A DNA stretch of 64,000 nt from QANA01 sp963665505 (GTDB lineage Bacteria > Bacillota > Clostridia > Christensenellales > Christensenellaceae): contig OY762275.1 of the NCBI GenBank assembly GCA_963665505.1, forward strand, positions 1,550,001 through 1,614,000. The letters run 5' to 3'. The notes under the pieces are model-generated. The model saw only the letters and a list, made by a program, of their open reading frames with translations, made no database searches and was not told where the DNA came from. A program made the position numbers and the translations under genes. Within the stretch, counting starts at the first letter, position 1. Every line of letters starts with the position of its first letter. Positions 24,107 to 30,936 of this stretch are shown here, one piece after another.

Positions 24107-25850
24107 TGTCAAAATCCCCCTTTATCTGGGATTCATACACTTCCCGGTAAATCGCATTGCTTTGCAGCAGTTCTTCATGGGTCCCTACGGCATTGATCTT
24201 CCCTTCCTCCATAACGACAATCTTATCTGCATCCATTACCGAGGCAACACGTTGCGCAATGATGATCTTTGTCGTGTTCGGGATCTTCTCCCTAAACGCT
24301 TTACGTAACAGCGCATCCGTTTTCGTATCGATTGCGCTGGTAGAATCGTCTAATATCAGGATCTTGGGCTTCTTCAAAAGCGCGCGCGCAATGCATAAGC
24401 GCTGTTTCTGTCCTCCCGATACGTTCGTACCGCCCTGTTCGATATATGTATCGTATCCGTCCGGAAAACTTTGGATGAACCCGTCCGCCTGCGCGATCTT
24501 ACAGGCCAGGATAAGCTCTTCATCTGTGGCGTTTTCATCGCCCCAACGCAGGTTTTCTTTGATCGTGCCGGAAAACAGGATATTTTTCTGCAACACCATT
24601 GCAACTGCCTGCCGCAACGTTTGCAGATCGTACTCCCGCACATCCACGCCGCCGACAGTCACGCGCCCGGATATCACGTCGTACAGGCGGGGGATCAACT
24701 GTACCAGCGTCGTTTTGGAAGAACCCGTGCTCCCCATGATGCCTACCGTCTCTCCGGACCGTATTGTAAGGTCGACTGCATTCAGACAAAGTTTCTCGGC
24801 GTTTTTATCGTATCCGAAATCTACATGTTCAAAGCGCACTTCCCCGTTCTGTACGGATTTGATGGGGTGGCTATTGTTTTTAAGATCGCTCTCTTCTTCC
24901 AGGAGTTCCACGATCCTTTCCGCGGACGCGCGCGATATGGTGATCATGACGAGCACCATGGAGATCATCATCAGGCTGGACAATATCTGCATCGCATACG
25001 TCATAAGGCTCATAAGTTGCCCGGTACTGAGCCCCTGCACAGAGTCGTTGCCGCTGGCCACGATCATCCTTGCCCCGAACCAGGAAATCAACAGCATGCA
25101 GGCGTACATGGATAGTTGCATCAACGGCATGGTAAACGAGACCAGCTTTTCCGCCTTGGCAAAAAGTGCATAGATCTTGCCGGAAATGGTTTTGAACTTT
25201 TCGATTTCATAGTCTTCGCGATCAAAAGACTTGACGACGCGGATGCCGCTCAGGTTTTCACCTACTACGCTGTTCAGCGTATCATACGTGGTAAATACGC
25301 GTTCAAACAACGGATACGCGTTTCTGATAATCAGAAAAAGACCTGTACCCAGAATGGGAATGGCTATCAAAAATATCAAAGACAATCGTGCGTTTATGCC
25401 AAAAGCAACGAGCAATGCAAAGATCATCGTAATGGGTGCGCGGACCGCCATGCGGATAATGACCTGGAAGGCTTCCTGCACGTTGGTGACATCCGTCGTC
25501 AGACGGGTCACGATGCTTGCCGTGGAAAATTTATCGATGTTTGCAAAGGAAAATCCCTGCACATTATAATACATGTCTTTGCGCAGGTTTCTGGCGAAAC
25601 CTGTCGCCGCAGAGGCCGAAAAACGTCCGGCCAACGTACCGAAAAACAATGAGAGGAAGGCGGAAATGAGAAGCGCCGCCCCCATTTTCAAAATGTAAGT
25701 GACGCTGCCTTTATCTATACCGAAATCGATCAGGTTCGCCATAAAAACCGGAATAACGACCTCCATCACGACTTCCAGCGCCACAAATACCGGCGTCAGT
25801 ATGGTGTCCTTTTTATACTGCCTTATACTGCCGCTCAAACGTTTTAACAT
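24099..25850 (-). CDS. ABC exporter subunit with degenerate ATPase site
   Basis: Partner of the downstream exporter gene, 583 residues, with an N-terminal six-helix domain and C-terminal ATPase. Walker A is GSTGSSKTT (last glycine replaced by Ser). Walker B ends LDDSTSAID, so the catalytic Glu is Asp, and the H-loop reads IAQRVAS, so the switch His is Gln. The signature VSGGQ is intact and would complete the active site formed with the partner's Walker motifs. This is the classic heterodimeric multidrug or lipid exporter arrangement (TM287/288, BmrCD). It lies downstream of a MarR regulator. The substrate is unknown. Confidence 0.9.
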   Translation of the reverse strand: MLKRLSGSIRQYKKDTILTPVFVALEVVMEVVIPVFMANLIDFGIDKGSVTYILKMGAALLISAFLSLFFGTLAGRFSASAATGFARNLRKDMYYNVQGFSFANIDKFSTASIVTRLTTDVTNVQEAFQVIIRMAVRAPITMIFALLVAFGINARLSLIFLIAIPILGTGLFLIIRNAYPLFERVFTTYDTLNSVVGENLSGIRVVKSFDREDYEIEKFKTISGKIYALFAKAEKLVSFTMPLMQLSMYACMLLISWFGARMIVASGNDSVQGLSTGQLMSLMTYAMQILSSLMMISMVLVMITISRASAERIVELLEEESDLKNNSHPIKSVQNGEVRFEHVDFGYDKNAEKLCLNAVDLTIRSGETVGIMGSTGSSKTTLVQLIPRLYDVISGRVTVGGVDVREYDLQTLRQAVAMVLQKNILFSGTIKENLRWGDENATDEELILACKIAQADGFIQSFPDGYDTYIEQGGTNVSGGQKQRLCIARALLKKPKILILDDSTSAIDTKTDALLRKAFREKIPNTTKIIIAQRVASVMDADKIVVMEEGKINAVGTHEELLQSNAIYREVYESQIKGDFDNE

Positions 25851-25926
25851 ATATGTTCCTGCTCCTTATCTTCCTGTTTTTCCCAACTTTTCCTAAGGCA
25901 ACGCCGATCGTCAAGTCGGCCCAAAA

Positions 25927-26376
25927 TTATTGCATGTTTTGTTTCATTCTTCTGATGTAGAAATATAACTGCGAGAGTTCTTCTCGGCTGAAATCTTTTG
26001 TCAACGCGGATTCAAATATTTCCATATCGCGCTGCATCATCTGCGATATTGCCCTCGCTTTAGGTGTCAACACAAGTTTCTTTAAGCGTGCATCCCGGGG
26101 AACGCTTCTTTTTTCGATTAGACCTTTTTTGACCATCAGGTTGACTACATTCGAAACGGTCGAGCGCGTTACCCCGAATTTCTTTTCCAAATCGCGCTGG
26201 TAAATATTGCGGTCGGCGTTCTCAGCTATATAGCTGATGATCCAGCCGTTCGTACCCGTAACGCTTTCTATATTCCTTTTATTCAGCTTGTTATCAACGA
26301 ATCGCATAATCAGATTAGAAAGAGAACGAAGTTCTTTCCCGATATCAAAATTTTTCACCTTCATTTCCTTTCCCAT
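25927..26376 (-). CDS. MarR-family transcriptional regulator
   Basis: Winged-helix dimeric regulator, usually a repressor released by small ligands. The 149 residues include the MarR core NRNIYQRDLEKKFGVTRSTVSNVVNLMVKKGLIEKRSVPRDARLKKLVLTPKA in order: recognition helix TRSTVSNVVNLMVKKG and the wing with the DARLKK basic loop. It is the first gene of the operon with the heterodimeric exporter, 76 bp upstream. The start at 26376 lacks a clear ribosome-binding site; MKVKNF at 26364 sits right after AAAGGAA. The leader is almost wholly covered by a 39-bp palindrome, so autorepression is very likely. Confidence 0.9.
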   Translation of the reverse strand: MGKEMKVKNFDIGKELRSLSNLIMRFVDNKLNKRNIESVTGTNGWIISYIAENADRNIYQRDLEKKFGVTRSTVSNVVNLMVKKGLIEKRSVPRDARLKKLVLTPKARAISQMMQRDMEIFESALTKDFSREELSQLYFYIRRMKQNMQ

Positions 26377-26380
26377 AAAA

Positions 26381-26419
26381 ATAATGTTTTATATCAAACA
26401 GTTTAATACAAAACATTAT
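26381..26419. promoter_or_regulatory. 39-bp palindromic MarR operator
   Basis: The 39-bp segment centred on 26400 has outer arms ATAATGTTTT and AAAACATTAT and inner arms ATCAAAC and GTTTAAT. Only two of 19 base pairs mismatch. It covers the -10 box and the start region of the marR promoter, ideal for autorepression. Confidence 0.75.
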
Positions 26420-26443
26420 AGGTAGTCGTTTTCCCTTTGTCAA
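26415..26443 (-). promoter_or_regulatory. Perfect-consensus promoter of the marR-exporter operon
   Basis: On the minus strand: TTGACA (26443-26438), 17-nt spacer, TATAAT (26420-26415). Predicted start near 26408. The -10 overlaps the palindromic operator. Confidence 0.85.
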
Positions 26444-26560
26444 GTCTTTTATAGCGCATACTTTCCCTCCGCCCACGGCATGGACGGCCTTCCGCTCAAA
26501 ACAGCAGCGGCTTCCCAGAAGAGCGCGCCGGCCTTTCCGTACGTCAGGTCATTCGCTATA

Positions 26561-26582
26561 AAAAGGCCCTGCCGGGCCTTTT
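26561..26582 (-). terminator. Terminator of the MltG-like gene
   Basis: AAAAGGCCC, loop TGCC, GGGCCTTTT; on the minus strand a T-run follows. The remaining bases from 26444 to 26560 show no gene. Confidence 0.7.
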
Positions 26583-26628
26583 CGTCTCTCGGGAAATATC
26601 TTGTATACTTTTCACGGCGATCCGGCAT

Positions 26629-27564
26629 TTATCCCATGGCCCCCTGCCCAAACAATTCCTGCTTATTCACGATCGCATAAGGGTCCATATCAAGCGTATC
26701 CATAAACATCTGTTTAGAAACTTTGCACGCCGCCCGAAACGCCGTATAGTCTGAGAAAAACTGCATCTCGTCCGCAACATAATCATAGAAAAAATAATAC
26801 ATGTCGCTGTCCATTCCCCGGCCGACCGCGGCCAACAGACTTTCATCATCCACAACGCATAGGGGGCCGACAGGAAGGCCTTCACATACATACGTATTAT
26901 ACTCGCTCTGTATAGCGACATCTTCGCTGGTCAGATAAGGCCGCTGATAAGACAACGCATATTCGGCCGTTACACAGCTCTGCAATTTTGCCCCCTCTTC
27001 GAGCCGATTCAGAAATATGGTGGCAACCTCTTCTTTATATTCATTTGCCAGGCACTCCCATTCCACCATCGAAGCCAGCGCCAGCTGTTCATACGGAAGA
27101 AGGTCATTGCGGCTTTCGCTTCCGGAGAGAAGCGTTTGATATCGGTCCTCCGCCGCCCGTATCCATATCTCCACATAGTCCGAAAGGCTTTGGCCCGCAT
27201 AGACCAGATACGTGCCAGGCACGAGGATCCCTTCCATTCGTCTGAAATCATCTAACGAAGCATGTATCAGTTCACTCTCAACCGGTGCGGCCAGGCTCTC
27301 TTTTACTTCTTCTTCCGTAAGCGAGAACAAACGGCAAAGCTGCGGAATGATATCCCGTTCGAGGGTGTCGCTTTCCGCCACGTAAAAGATACCCGCCACT
27401 TCCAAAACCGCTTCCGCGGCCTGTGCCGACGAAGCGGTTACCGGGGATGTTTTTGTTTCTGCGGGTACCTGCTCCGCTTTTTTTGAAACCGTGCACGCAT
27501 TAAAAAAACTAATAAAAAAACAAAAAAGCAAGATCCAGATCTTTCGTTTGATAAATGCTTCCAT
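26629..27564 (-). CDS. MltG/YceG-like endolytic transglycosylase lipoprotein
   Basis: Likely peptidoglycan endolytic transglycosylase. The 311 residues start with KRKIWILLFCFFISFFNAC, a lipoprotein signal with C24. The YceG core follows: LALASMVEWE with the candidate catalytic Glu168, TIFLNRLEEGAKLQSCVTAEYAL, then SEYNTYVCEGLPVGPLCVVDDESLLAAV. Canonical MltG has SPYNTY and GLPPGPI, so the match is clear though diverged. A lipid anchor replaces the usual N-terminal membrane helix. Its promoter places the transcription start at or next to the ATG, and no ribosome-binding site is visible. Confidence 0.82.
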   Translation of the reverse strand: MEAFIKRKIWILLFCFFISFFNACTVSKKAEQVPAETKTSPVTASSAQAAEAVLEVAGIFYVAESDTLERDIIPQLCRLFSLTEEEVKESLAAPVESELIHASLDDFRRMEGILVPGTYLVYAGQSLSDYVEIWIRAAEDRYQTLLSGSESRNDLLPYEQLALASMVEWECLANEYKEEVATIFLNRLEEGAKLQSCVTAEYALSYQRPYLTSEDVAIQSEYNTYVCEGLPVGPLCVVDDESLLAAVGRGMDSDMYYFFYDYVADEMQFFSDYTAFRAACKVSKQMFMDTLDMDPYAIVNKQELFGQGAMG

Positions 27565-27570
27565 ATATTA

Positions 27571-27599
27571 ATTATAGCATTGCTTTCCCTTTTCGTCAT
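27571..27599 (-). promoter_or_regulatory. Promoter of the MltG-like gene
   Basis: Minus strand: ATGACG (27599-27594), 17-nt spacer, TATAAT (27576-27571). The start would fall near 27564, the A of the ATG. Confidence 0.55.
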
Positions 27600-27717
27600 G
27601 CCAGATGATCTCGAAAAATTTTCCCGGAAAGTTTCACTCCGGTTATAAAGTGTCCGTCCGCGGCAAATACTATATCTGCAAATCTTATTTGCAAAAATCA
27701 TGGAAGGAGCTGTAAAA

Positions 27718-27870
27718 ATGGATCAGTATACTAAGAAAGAATCCGATCAGCAGAAAAACAAACAACACTGGAATCCGCAGGAAAAGAAAAATAAGAATCG
27801 GCAGGGCGTACGCAACAATCAGAAAAACCAGGAAGAAAAGAACACACAAAATATCAGAGACGATATTTAA
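27718..27870 (+). CDS. Small highly charged protein (50 aa)
   Basis: An ATG at 27718 with GGAAGGAG seven bases upstream opens a 50-codon frame rich in Lys, Gln, Asn and Glu (begins MDQYTKKESDQQKNK, ends NIRDDI). It has no hydrophobic segment and no motif I recognise. Composition resembles small hydrophilic proteins made in spore-formers, but this is only an impression. It precedes hsp20 on the same strand by 64 bp. Confidence 0.6.
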   Translation: MDQYTKKESDQQKNKQHWNPQEKKNKNRQGVRNNQKNQEEKNTQNIRDDI

Positions 27871-27883
27871 CCGTACGCTGTCC

Positions 27884-27909
27884 GCAGCGCAGCATTCCCG
27901 CTGCGCTGC
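27884..27909 (+). other. Perfect 10-bp hairpin between the small gene and hsp20
   Basis: GCAGCGCAGC, loop ATTCCC, GCTGCGCTGC. No T-run follows, so it is more likely an mRNA processing or stability element than a terminator. The hsp20 ribosome-binding site lies about 9 bp downstream. Confidence 0.5.
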
Positions 27910-27934
27910 CCCTGCTAAAAAGGAGTATAAAGAT

Positions 27935-28339
27935 ATGTCCGGACTTGTACCACGCCATGGAGAAGAAACGATAGACCCGCTTACACACATGAATGATTTG
28001 GATGTGGATTTTTTGCATACAACGATCAAGCGCGAAGACAAAGGTGATCATTTCCTTTGCAAAATGAATATCCCAGGTTTTGACAAAAAAGAAATCAATA
28101 TATCTGCGGAGGGTAACGTGCTGAAAGTCAGCGCACAACATACGGAAGAAGAAAGCACGCATACAAAAGAATACGAAAAAAAGCAGCGCCGGTTCCATTC
28201 TTTTATCCGTTCCTTTGATATCTGCGGGATCGAGAAAGAAAAGATCACCGCCCGGTTCGAAAACGGTACGCTTGCTTTGATTCTTCCCAAAACCCGGAGG
28301 GAAATCGAACGGAACACAAAAAACATACCGATAACCTGA
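27935..28339 (+). CDS. Hsp20/alpha-crystallin small heat shock protein
   Basis: ATP-independent holdase that keeps unfolding proteins soluble. The 134 residues contain the alpha-crystallin domain from about residue 33: DKGDHFLCKMNIPGFDKKEINISAEGNVLKVSAQH, FHSFIRSFDICGIEKEKITARFENGTLALILPK. The usual GVL motif reads GTLAL. The N-terminal arm is short. AAAAAGGAG lies before the ATG. No CIRCE or HrcA operator was found upstream. Confidence 0.92.
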   Translation: MSGLVPRHGEETIDPLTHMNDLDVDFLHTTIKREDKGDHFLCKMNIPGFDKKEINISAEGNVLKVSAQHTEEESTHTKEYEKKQRRFHSFIRSFDICGIEKEKITARFENGTLALILPKTRREIERNTKNIPIT

Positions 28340-28345
28340 TCGGAA

Positions 28346-28373
28346 ATGCGGCGGGCCCGCCGCTGTTTTTTTT
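28346..28373 (+). terminator. Terminator of hsp20
   Basis: GCGGCGGGCCCGCCGC is a perfect 16-nt palindrome (stem GCGGCG/CGCCGC, loop GGCC) followed two bases later by eight T residues. Confidence 0.8.
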
Positions 28374-28438
28374 ATTTAAAAAGGCTTTCCCGGTACCAAA
28401 CGGAAATGAATATATGTTCATACGCATCGGGTTTTTTC

Positions 28439-28467
28439 TTGACAGAAAACTTGGTTTAATATATAAT
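28439..28467 (+). promoter_or_regulatory. Consensus promoter of the tRNA cluster
   Basis: TTGACA (28439-28444), 17-nt spacer, TATAAT (28462-28467), 47 bp before the first tRNA. A perfect match to the vegetative consensus, as expected for a stable RNA operon. Confidence 0.85.
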
Positions 28468-28514
28468 CAGTTTTGCGCAATGACATTCACAGTATAAGCA
28501 TTATGACAAATAAT

Positions 28515-28591
28515 GCGTCTGTAGCTCAGTTGGATAGAGCAACGGCCTTCTAAGCCGTGTGTCCGGGGTTCGAATCCCTGCAGGCGCGCCA
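28515..28591 (+). tRNA. tRNA-Arg (TCT)
   Basis: Acceptor GCGTCTG/CAGGCGC, anticodon stem ACGGC/GCCGT with loop CTTCTAA giving TCT, encoded GCCA end. First of four tandem tRNAs. Confidence 0.95.
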
Positions 28592-28595
28592 CTGC

Positions 28596-28673
28596 GGTGG
28601 GTGTAGCTCAGTTGGTTAGAGCGCCAGGTTGTGGCCCTGGAGGCCGTGGGTTCGAGTCCCACTACTCACCCCA
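28596..28673 (+). tRNA. tRNA-His (GTG)
   Basis: Anticodon stem CCAGG/CCTGG with loop TTGTGGC giving GTG. The genome encodes the extra G(-1) at 28596 opposite C73, the tRNA-His identity pair, and the CCA end. Confidence 0.95.
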
Positions 28674-28689
28674 TTTAATAAAAACACAT

Positions 28690-28764
28690 TGGGGTGTAGC
28701 CAAGCGGTAAGGCACGGGACTTTGACTCCCGGATTCGTAGGTTCGAGCCCTGCCACCCCAGCCA
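28690..28764 (+). tRNA. tRNA-Gln (TTG)
   Basis: Acceptor TGGGGTG/CACCCCA, anticodon stem CGGGA/TCCCG with loop CTTTGAC giving TTG, encoded GCCA end. Confidence 0.95.
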
Positions 28765-28778
28765 TTCTTATAAGGTTT

Positions 28779-28854
28779 GATCCGCTAGCTCAGTTGGTAG
28801 AGCACTTGACTTTTAATCAAGGTGTCCGGAGTTCGATTCTCCGGCGGATCACCA
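28779..28854 (+). tRNA. tRNA-Lys (TTT)
   Basis: Acceptor GATCCGC/GCGGATC, anticodon stem CTTGA/TCAAG with loop CTTTTAA giving TTT, encoded ACCA end. Last of the cluster. Confidence 0.95.
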
Positions 28855-28855
28855 T

Positions 28856-28885
28856 AAAAACCGCCTGGTAGAGCGGTTTTTTTAT
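28856..28885 (+). terminator. Terminator of the tRNA cluster
   Basis: AAAAACCGC, 8-nt loop, GCGGTTTTT with further T residues, two bases after tRNA-Lys. Confidence 0.85.
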
Positions 28886-29161
28886 TATGCACGCTTTTCC
28901 TTTTCTGCAAAAAATATGATTTTGACTAAATTTTGACGAAATAAAGTTTATTCCTTGTCAACCAAACAATTCACATTTGGAAAAAACGTATTTCCCTGCT
29001 AAAAAGCATTGTGGGACACACCGATTTCAATTGAATCTGCTAAACATCCATTTCTTTTATTTTTTTATATGAATTGACAGTGTAATTATCTTTTCTGCTG
29101 TAAAAAATAAGAATGCGCTTTTATGAAAAAAAGCAAATAGAGCAGGAAAGGAGGCGTAAAA

Positions 29162-29383
29162 ATGGCTTCAAAAAATCGCAAATACGGGCCGGACCATCCA
29201 TGGACAAAATTCAAAATGGAATGCGCACAGGATATAGGCCATCTACAGTACTGCAAAGAAAACAACGATGAATACAAAGGAGATCTGCCCAGCCGTGTAA
29301 ACGGAGAACAGGGCGGGCCTATCGGCGGAGAAATGGTAAAACGAATGGTGCAGATGGCAAAACAACAAAAAGGCATCGGGTAA
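29162..29383 (+). CDS. Small acid-soluble spore protein, alpha/beta type (divergent)
   Basis: DNA-coating protein of dormant spores. The 73 residues keep the family C-terminal core RVNGEQGGPIGGEMVKRMVQMAKQQ, close to the classic RANGSVGGEMVKRLVxxAEQ. The N-terminal half has KFKMECAQDIG where the classic form has the KxExAxExG GPR protease site, so the cleavage site is altered (MECAQDIG). A long AAAGGAGG site precedes the ATG, as usual for strongly expressed spore genes. The 276 bp upstream are AT-rich. I could not identify a confident sigma-G promoter. It supports endospore formation in this organism. Confidence 0.85.
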   Translation: MASKNRKYGPDHPWTKFKMECAQDIGHLQYCKENNDEYKGDLPSRVNGEQGGPIGGEMVKRMVQMAKQQKGIG

Positions 29384-29390
29384 TGCACAG

Positions 29391-29428
29391 ATCCAACAGA
29401 ACAGGCATTTGCCTGTTCTGTTGGGTCT
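29391..29428. terminator. Terminator after the SASP gene
   Basis: CCAACAGAACAGGC, short loop ATTT, GCCTGTTCTGTTGG: a 14-bp perfect stem. The T-run is weak. Confidence 0.7.
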
Positions 29429-29513
29429 TATACATATATATTGACGGCATAACGCAATCATTGTACCCTATAATCGTAAGCTAATTGTAAGCTTTTTTAG
29501 AAAGGAGATGGAT

Positions 29514-30377
29514 ATGGGAAACTTGTCAGATAGAGTGCAGCTTAATAACGGTGTGTGGATGCCGCGCATCGGCCTGGGCACCGCCGGAATAACGGATCCG
29601 GCTGTCATCGAAAAGGCGGCCCGGATCGGATACCGCAATTTCGATACCGCGACCGATTACGTCAATGAAAATGTCGTGGGGAAAGGCCTGAAAAATTCCG
29701 GCTTGGACAGGAGCGAGCTTTTCATCACAACAAAAGTATGGAACAGCAAGCACGGGTATGAGAAGACATTGCGCGCGTTTGAATATTCCTGTAAAGAATT
29801 GCAGACGGAGTATATCGATCTCTACCTCATCCATTGGCCTTGTCCGGACTTCGGTCTTTATATCGATACATGGAAAACCATGGAAAAACTATATAACGAG
29901 GGCCGTATTCGCGCGATCGGCCTTGCAAATTTTTACCGGGAATGGATTCAGGATATCCTGGACAATTGCGAGGTTGTGCCGGCCGTAGACCAGCTGGAAT
30001 ACAATCCCTACCACCAGCACACGGAGCTCCGCGCTTATTGCGAAAGCAAGGGCATACAGATCGAAGGATATACCCCGATTGTGCGCGGCGCCGTGAACAA
30101 CGACCCTGCCATACGGGAGATCGGGGAAAAATACGGGAAAACAGGCGTACAGGTCACGATCCGTTTCCTGTATCAGGACGGCATCATCCTGATCCCGCGC
30201 ACACGCAGTTTTGAACGGCTGAAAACCAATGTGGACATTTTTGACTTTGTGCTTACGGAAGAGGAAATGAACATCATGCGTTCCTTAAATAAGGAAAAGA
30301 TCCAATGCGGAGAAGACCCCTACCGATTCCACGAAACATTTGACAGGGTCATTCCCATCAACGCAGATCACAAATAA
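29514..30377 (+). CDS. Aldo/keto reductase
   Basis: NADP(H)-dependent carbonyl reductase with a TIM barrel. The 287-residue product has the full catalytic tetrad: D44 (RNFDTA), Y49 (TDYVNE), K74 (ITTKVW) and H107 (YLIHWP). LGLANFYREWI and the C-terminal coenzyme motif IPRTRSFERLKTN also match. It resembles the 2,5-diketo-gluconate reductase branch. Start 29514 is chosen because AAAGGAG is 7 nt upstream; an ATG at 29508 abuts that site. A TATAAT at 29469-29474 could be the -10. It has its own terminator. Confidence 0.92.
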   Translation: MGNLSDRVQLNNGVWMPRIGLGTAGITDPAVIEKAARIGYRNFDTATDYVNENVVGKGLKNSGLDRSELFITTKVWNSKHGYEKTLRAFEYSCKELQTEYIDLYLIHWPCPDFGLYIDTWKTMEKLYNEGRIRAIGLANFYREWIQDILDNCEVVPAVDQLEYNPYHQHTELRAYCESKGIQIEGYTPIVRGAVNNDPAIREIGEKYGKTGVQVTIRFLYQDGIILIPRTRSFERLKTNVDIFDFVLTEEEMNIMRSLNKEKIQCGEDPYRFHETFDRVIPINADHK

Positions 30378-30383
30378 AAATTA

Positions 30384-30411
30384 AAAAAACGCTCGCATGG
30401 GCGTTTTTTTA
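30384..30411. terminator. Terminator of the aldo/keto reductase gene
   Basis: AAAAAAACGC, 7-nt loop, GCGTTTTTTT. It is symmetric enough to serve the convergent small minus-strand ORF as well. Confidence 0.8.
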
Positions 30412-30420
30412 TTGCAAAAT

Positions 30421-30528
30421 TCAGCCTAACCCGTGCATATCGTCGTCATCACTGGCGACTTTCAGGCAAGCCATTACGATAACAAGAATAGATGCAACGC
30501 CCGCCATTACAATTCCTAACGCCAGCAT
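30421..30528 (-). CDS. Putative 35-aa single-span membrane protein
   Basis: On the minus strand an ATG at 30528 is preceded by GGGGAGG at 8 nt and encodes MLALGIVMAGVASILVIVMA followed by CLKVASDDDDMHGLG and a stop. This is one clean transmembrane helix with an acidic tail, the usual look of a small membrane microprotein. The ribosome-binding site and the position before a bidirectional terminator support it. I do not recognise the family. Confidence 0.5.
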   Translation of the reverse strand: MLALGIVMAGVASILVIVMACLKVASDDDDMHGLG

Positions 30529-30687
30529 CCGCATTCCCTCCCCGCAAATTTCCCGTAAAATGTTTCCTTCACAGACATCATACGCATACGGCGATATATT
30601 TGTGCCACCGATACCTTCTAAAAAATAGTTTTCCGGCGCTCATAAAGGTCCTGCCGTCCGGACAGTCTATAAAATGAGGTGATGCAT

Positions 30688-30867
30688 ATGCCAACAAAAA
30701 AATATCCGGATATGTACGCTCTTTTAGAGCAGGAGCAAGAAGCAAAGAAATATTTTGATTCTCTACCCGATTATGTACGCGAACAGATACAAACACGCGC
30801 AGGCAATGTAAATTCGTATCCATCGCTTCGCGACTATGCAGAAAATCTGCTTCGGGGAGATATTTGA
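30688..30867 (+). CDS. Small conserved-looking protein (59 aa)
   Basis: Starts MPTKKYPDMYALLEQEQEAK and ends LRDYAENLLRGDI. It is predicted helical, with no membrane segment. The YFDSLPDYVREQIQTRA stretch is typical of short Clostridia proteins of unknown function. GAGGTG lies 6-11 nt before the ATG at 30688. A strong terminator follows. Confidence 0.65.
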   Translation: MPTKKYPDMYALLEQEQEAKKYFDSLPDYVREQIQTRAGNVNSYPSLRDYAENLLRGDI

Positions 30868-30893
30868 GATCTTCTTGCCGCCAAAACCGGAAC

Positions 30894-30928
30894 AAAAAAA
30901 ACACCTCTGGATCCAGAGGTGTTTTTTT
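30894..30928. terminator. Bidirectional terminator
   Basis: AAAAAACACCTCTGG and CCAGAGGTGTTTTTT around a central AT form a 32-nt perfect palindrome. It ends the small plus-strand gene and the minus-strand dehydrogenase gene that converge here. Confidence 0.9.
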
Positions 30929-30936
30929 TGTTTTTT

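Noticed and set aside
29441..29474. TTGACG and TATAAT as one promoter for the aldo/keto reductase
   Set aside because: The spacer is 22 nt, too long for a vegetative promoter; only the -10 is credible.
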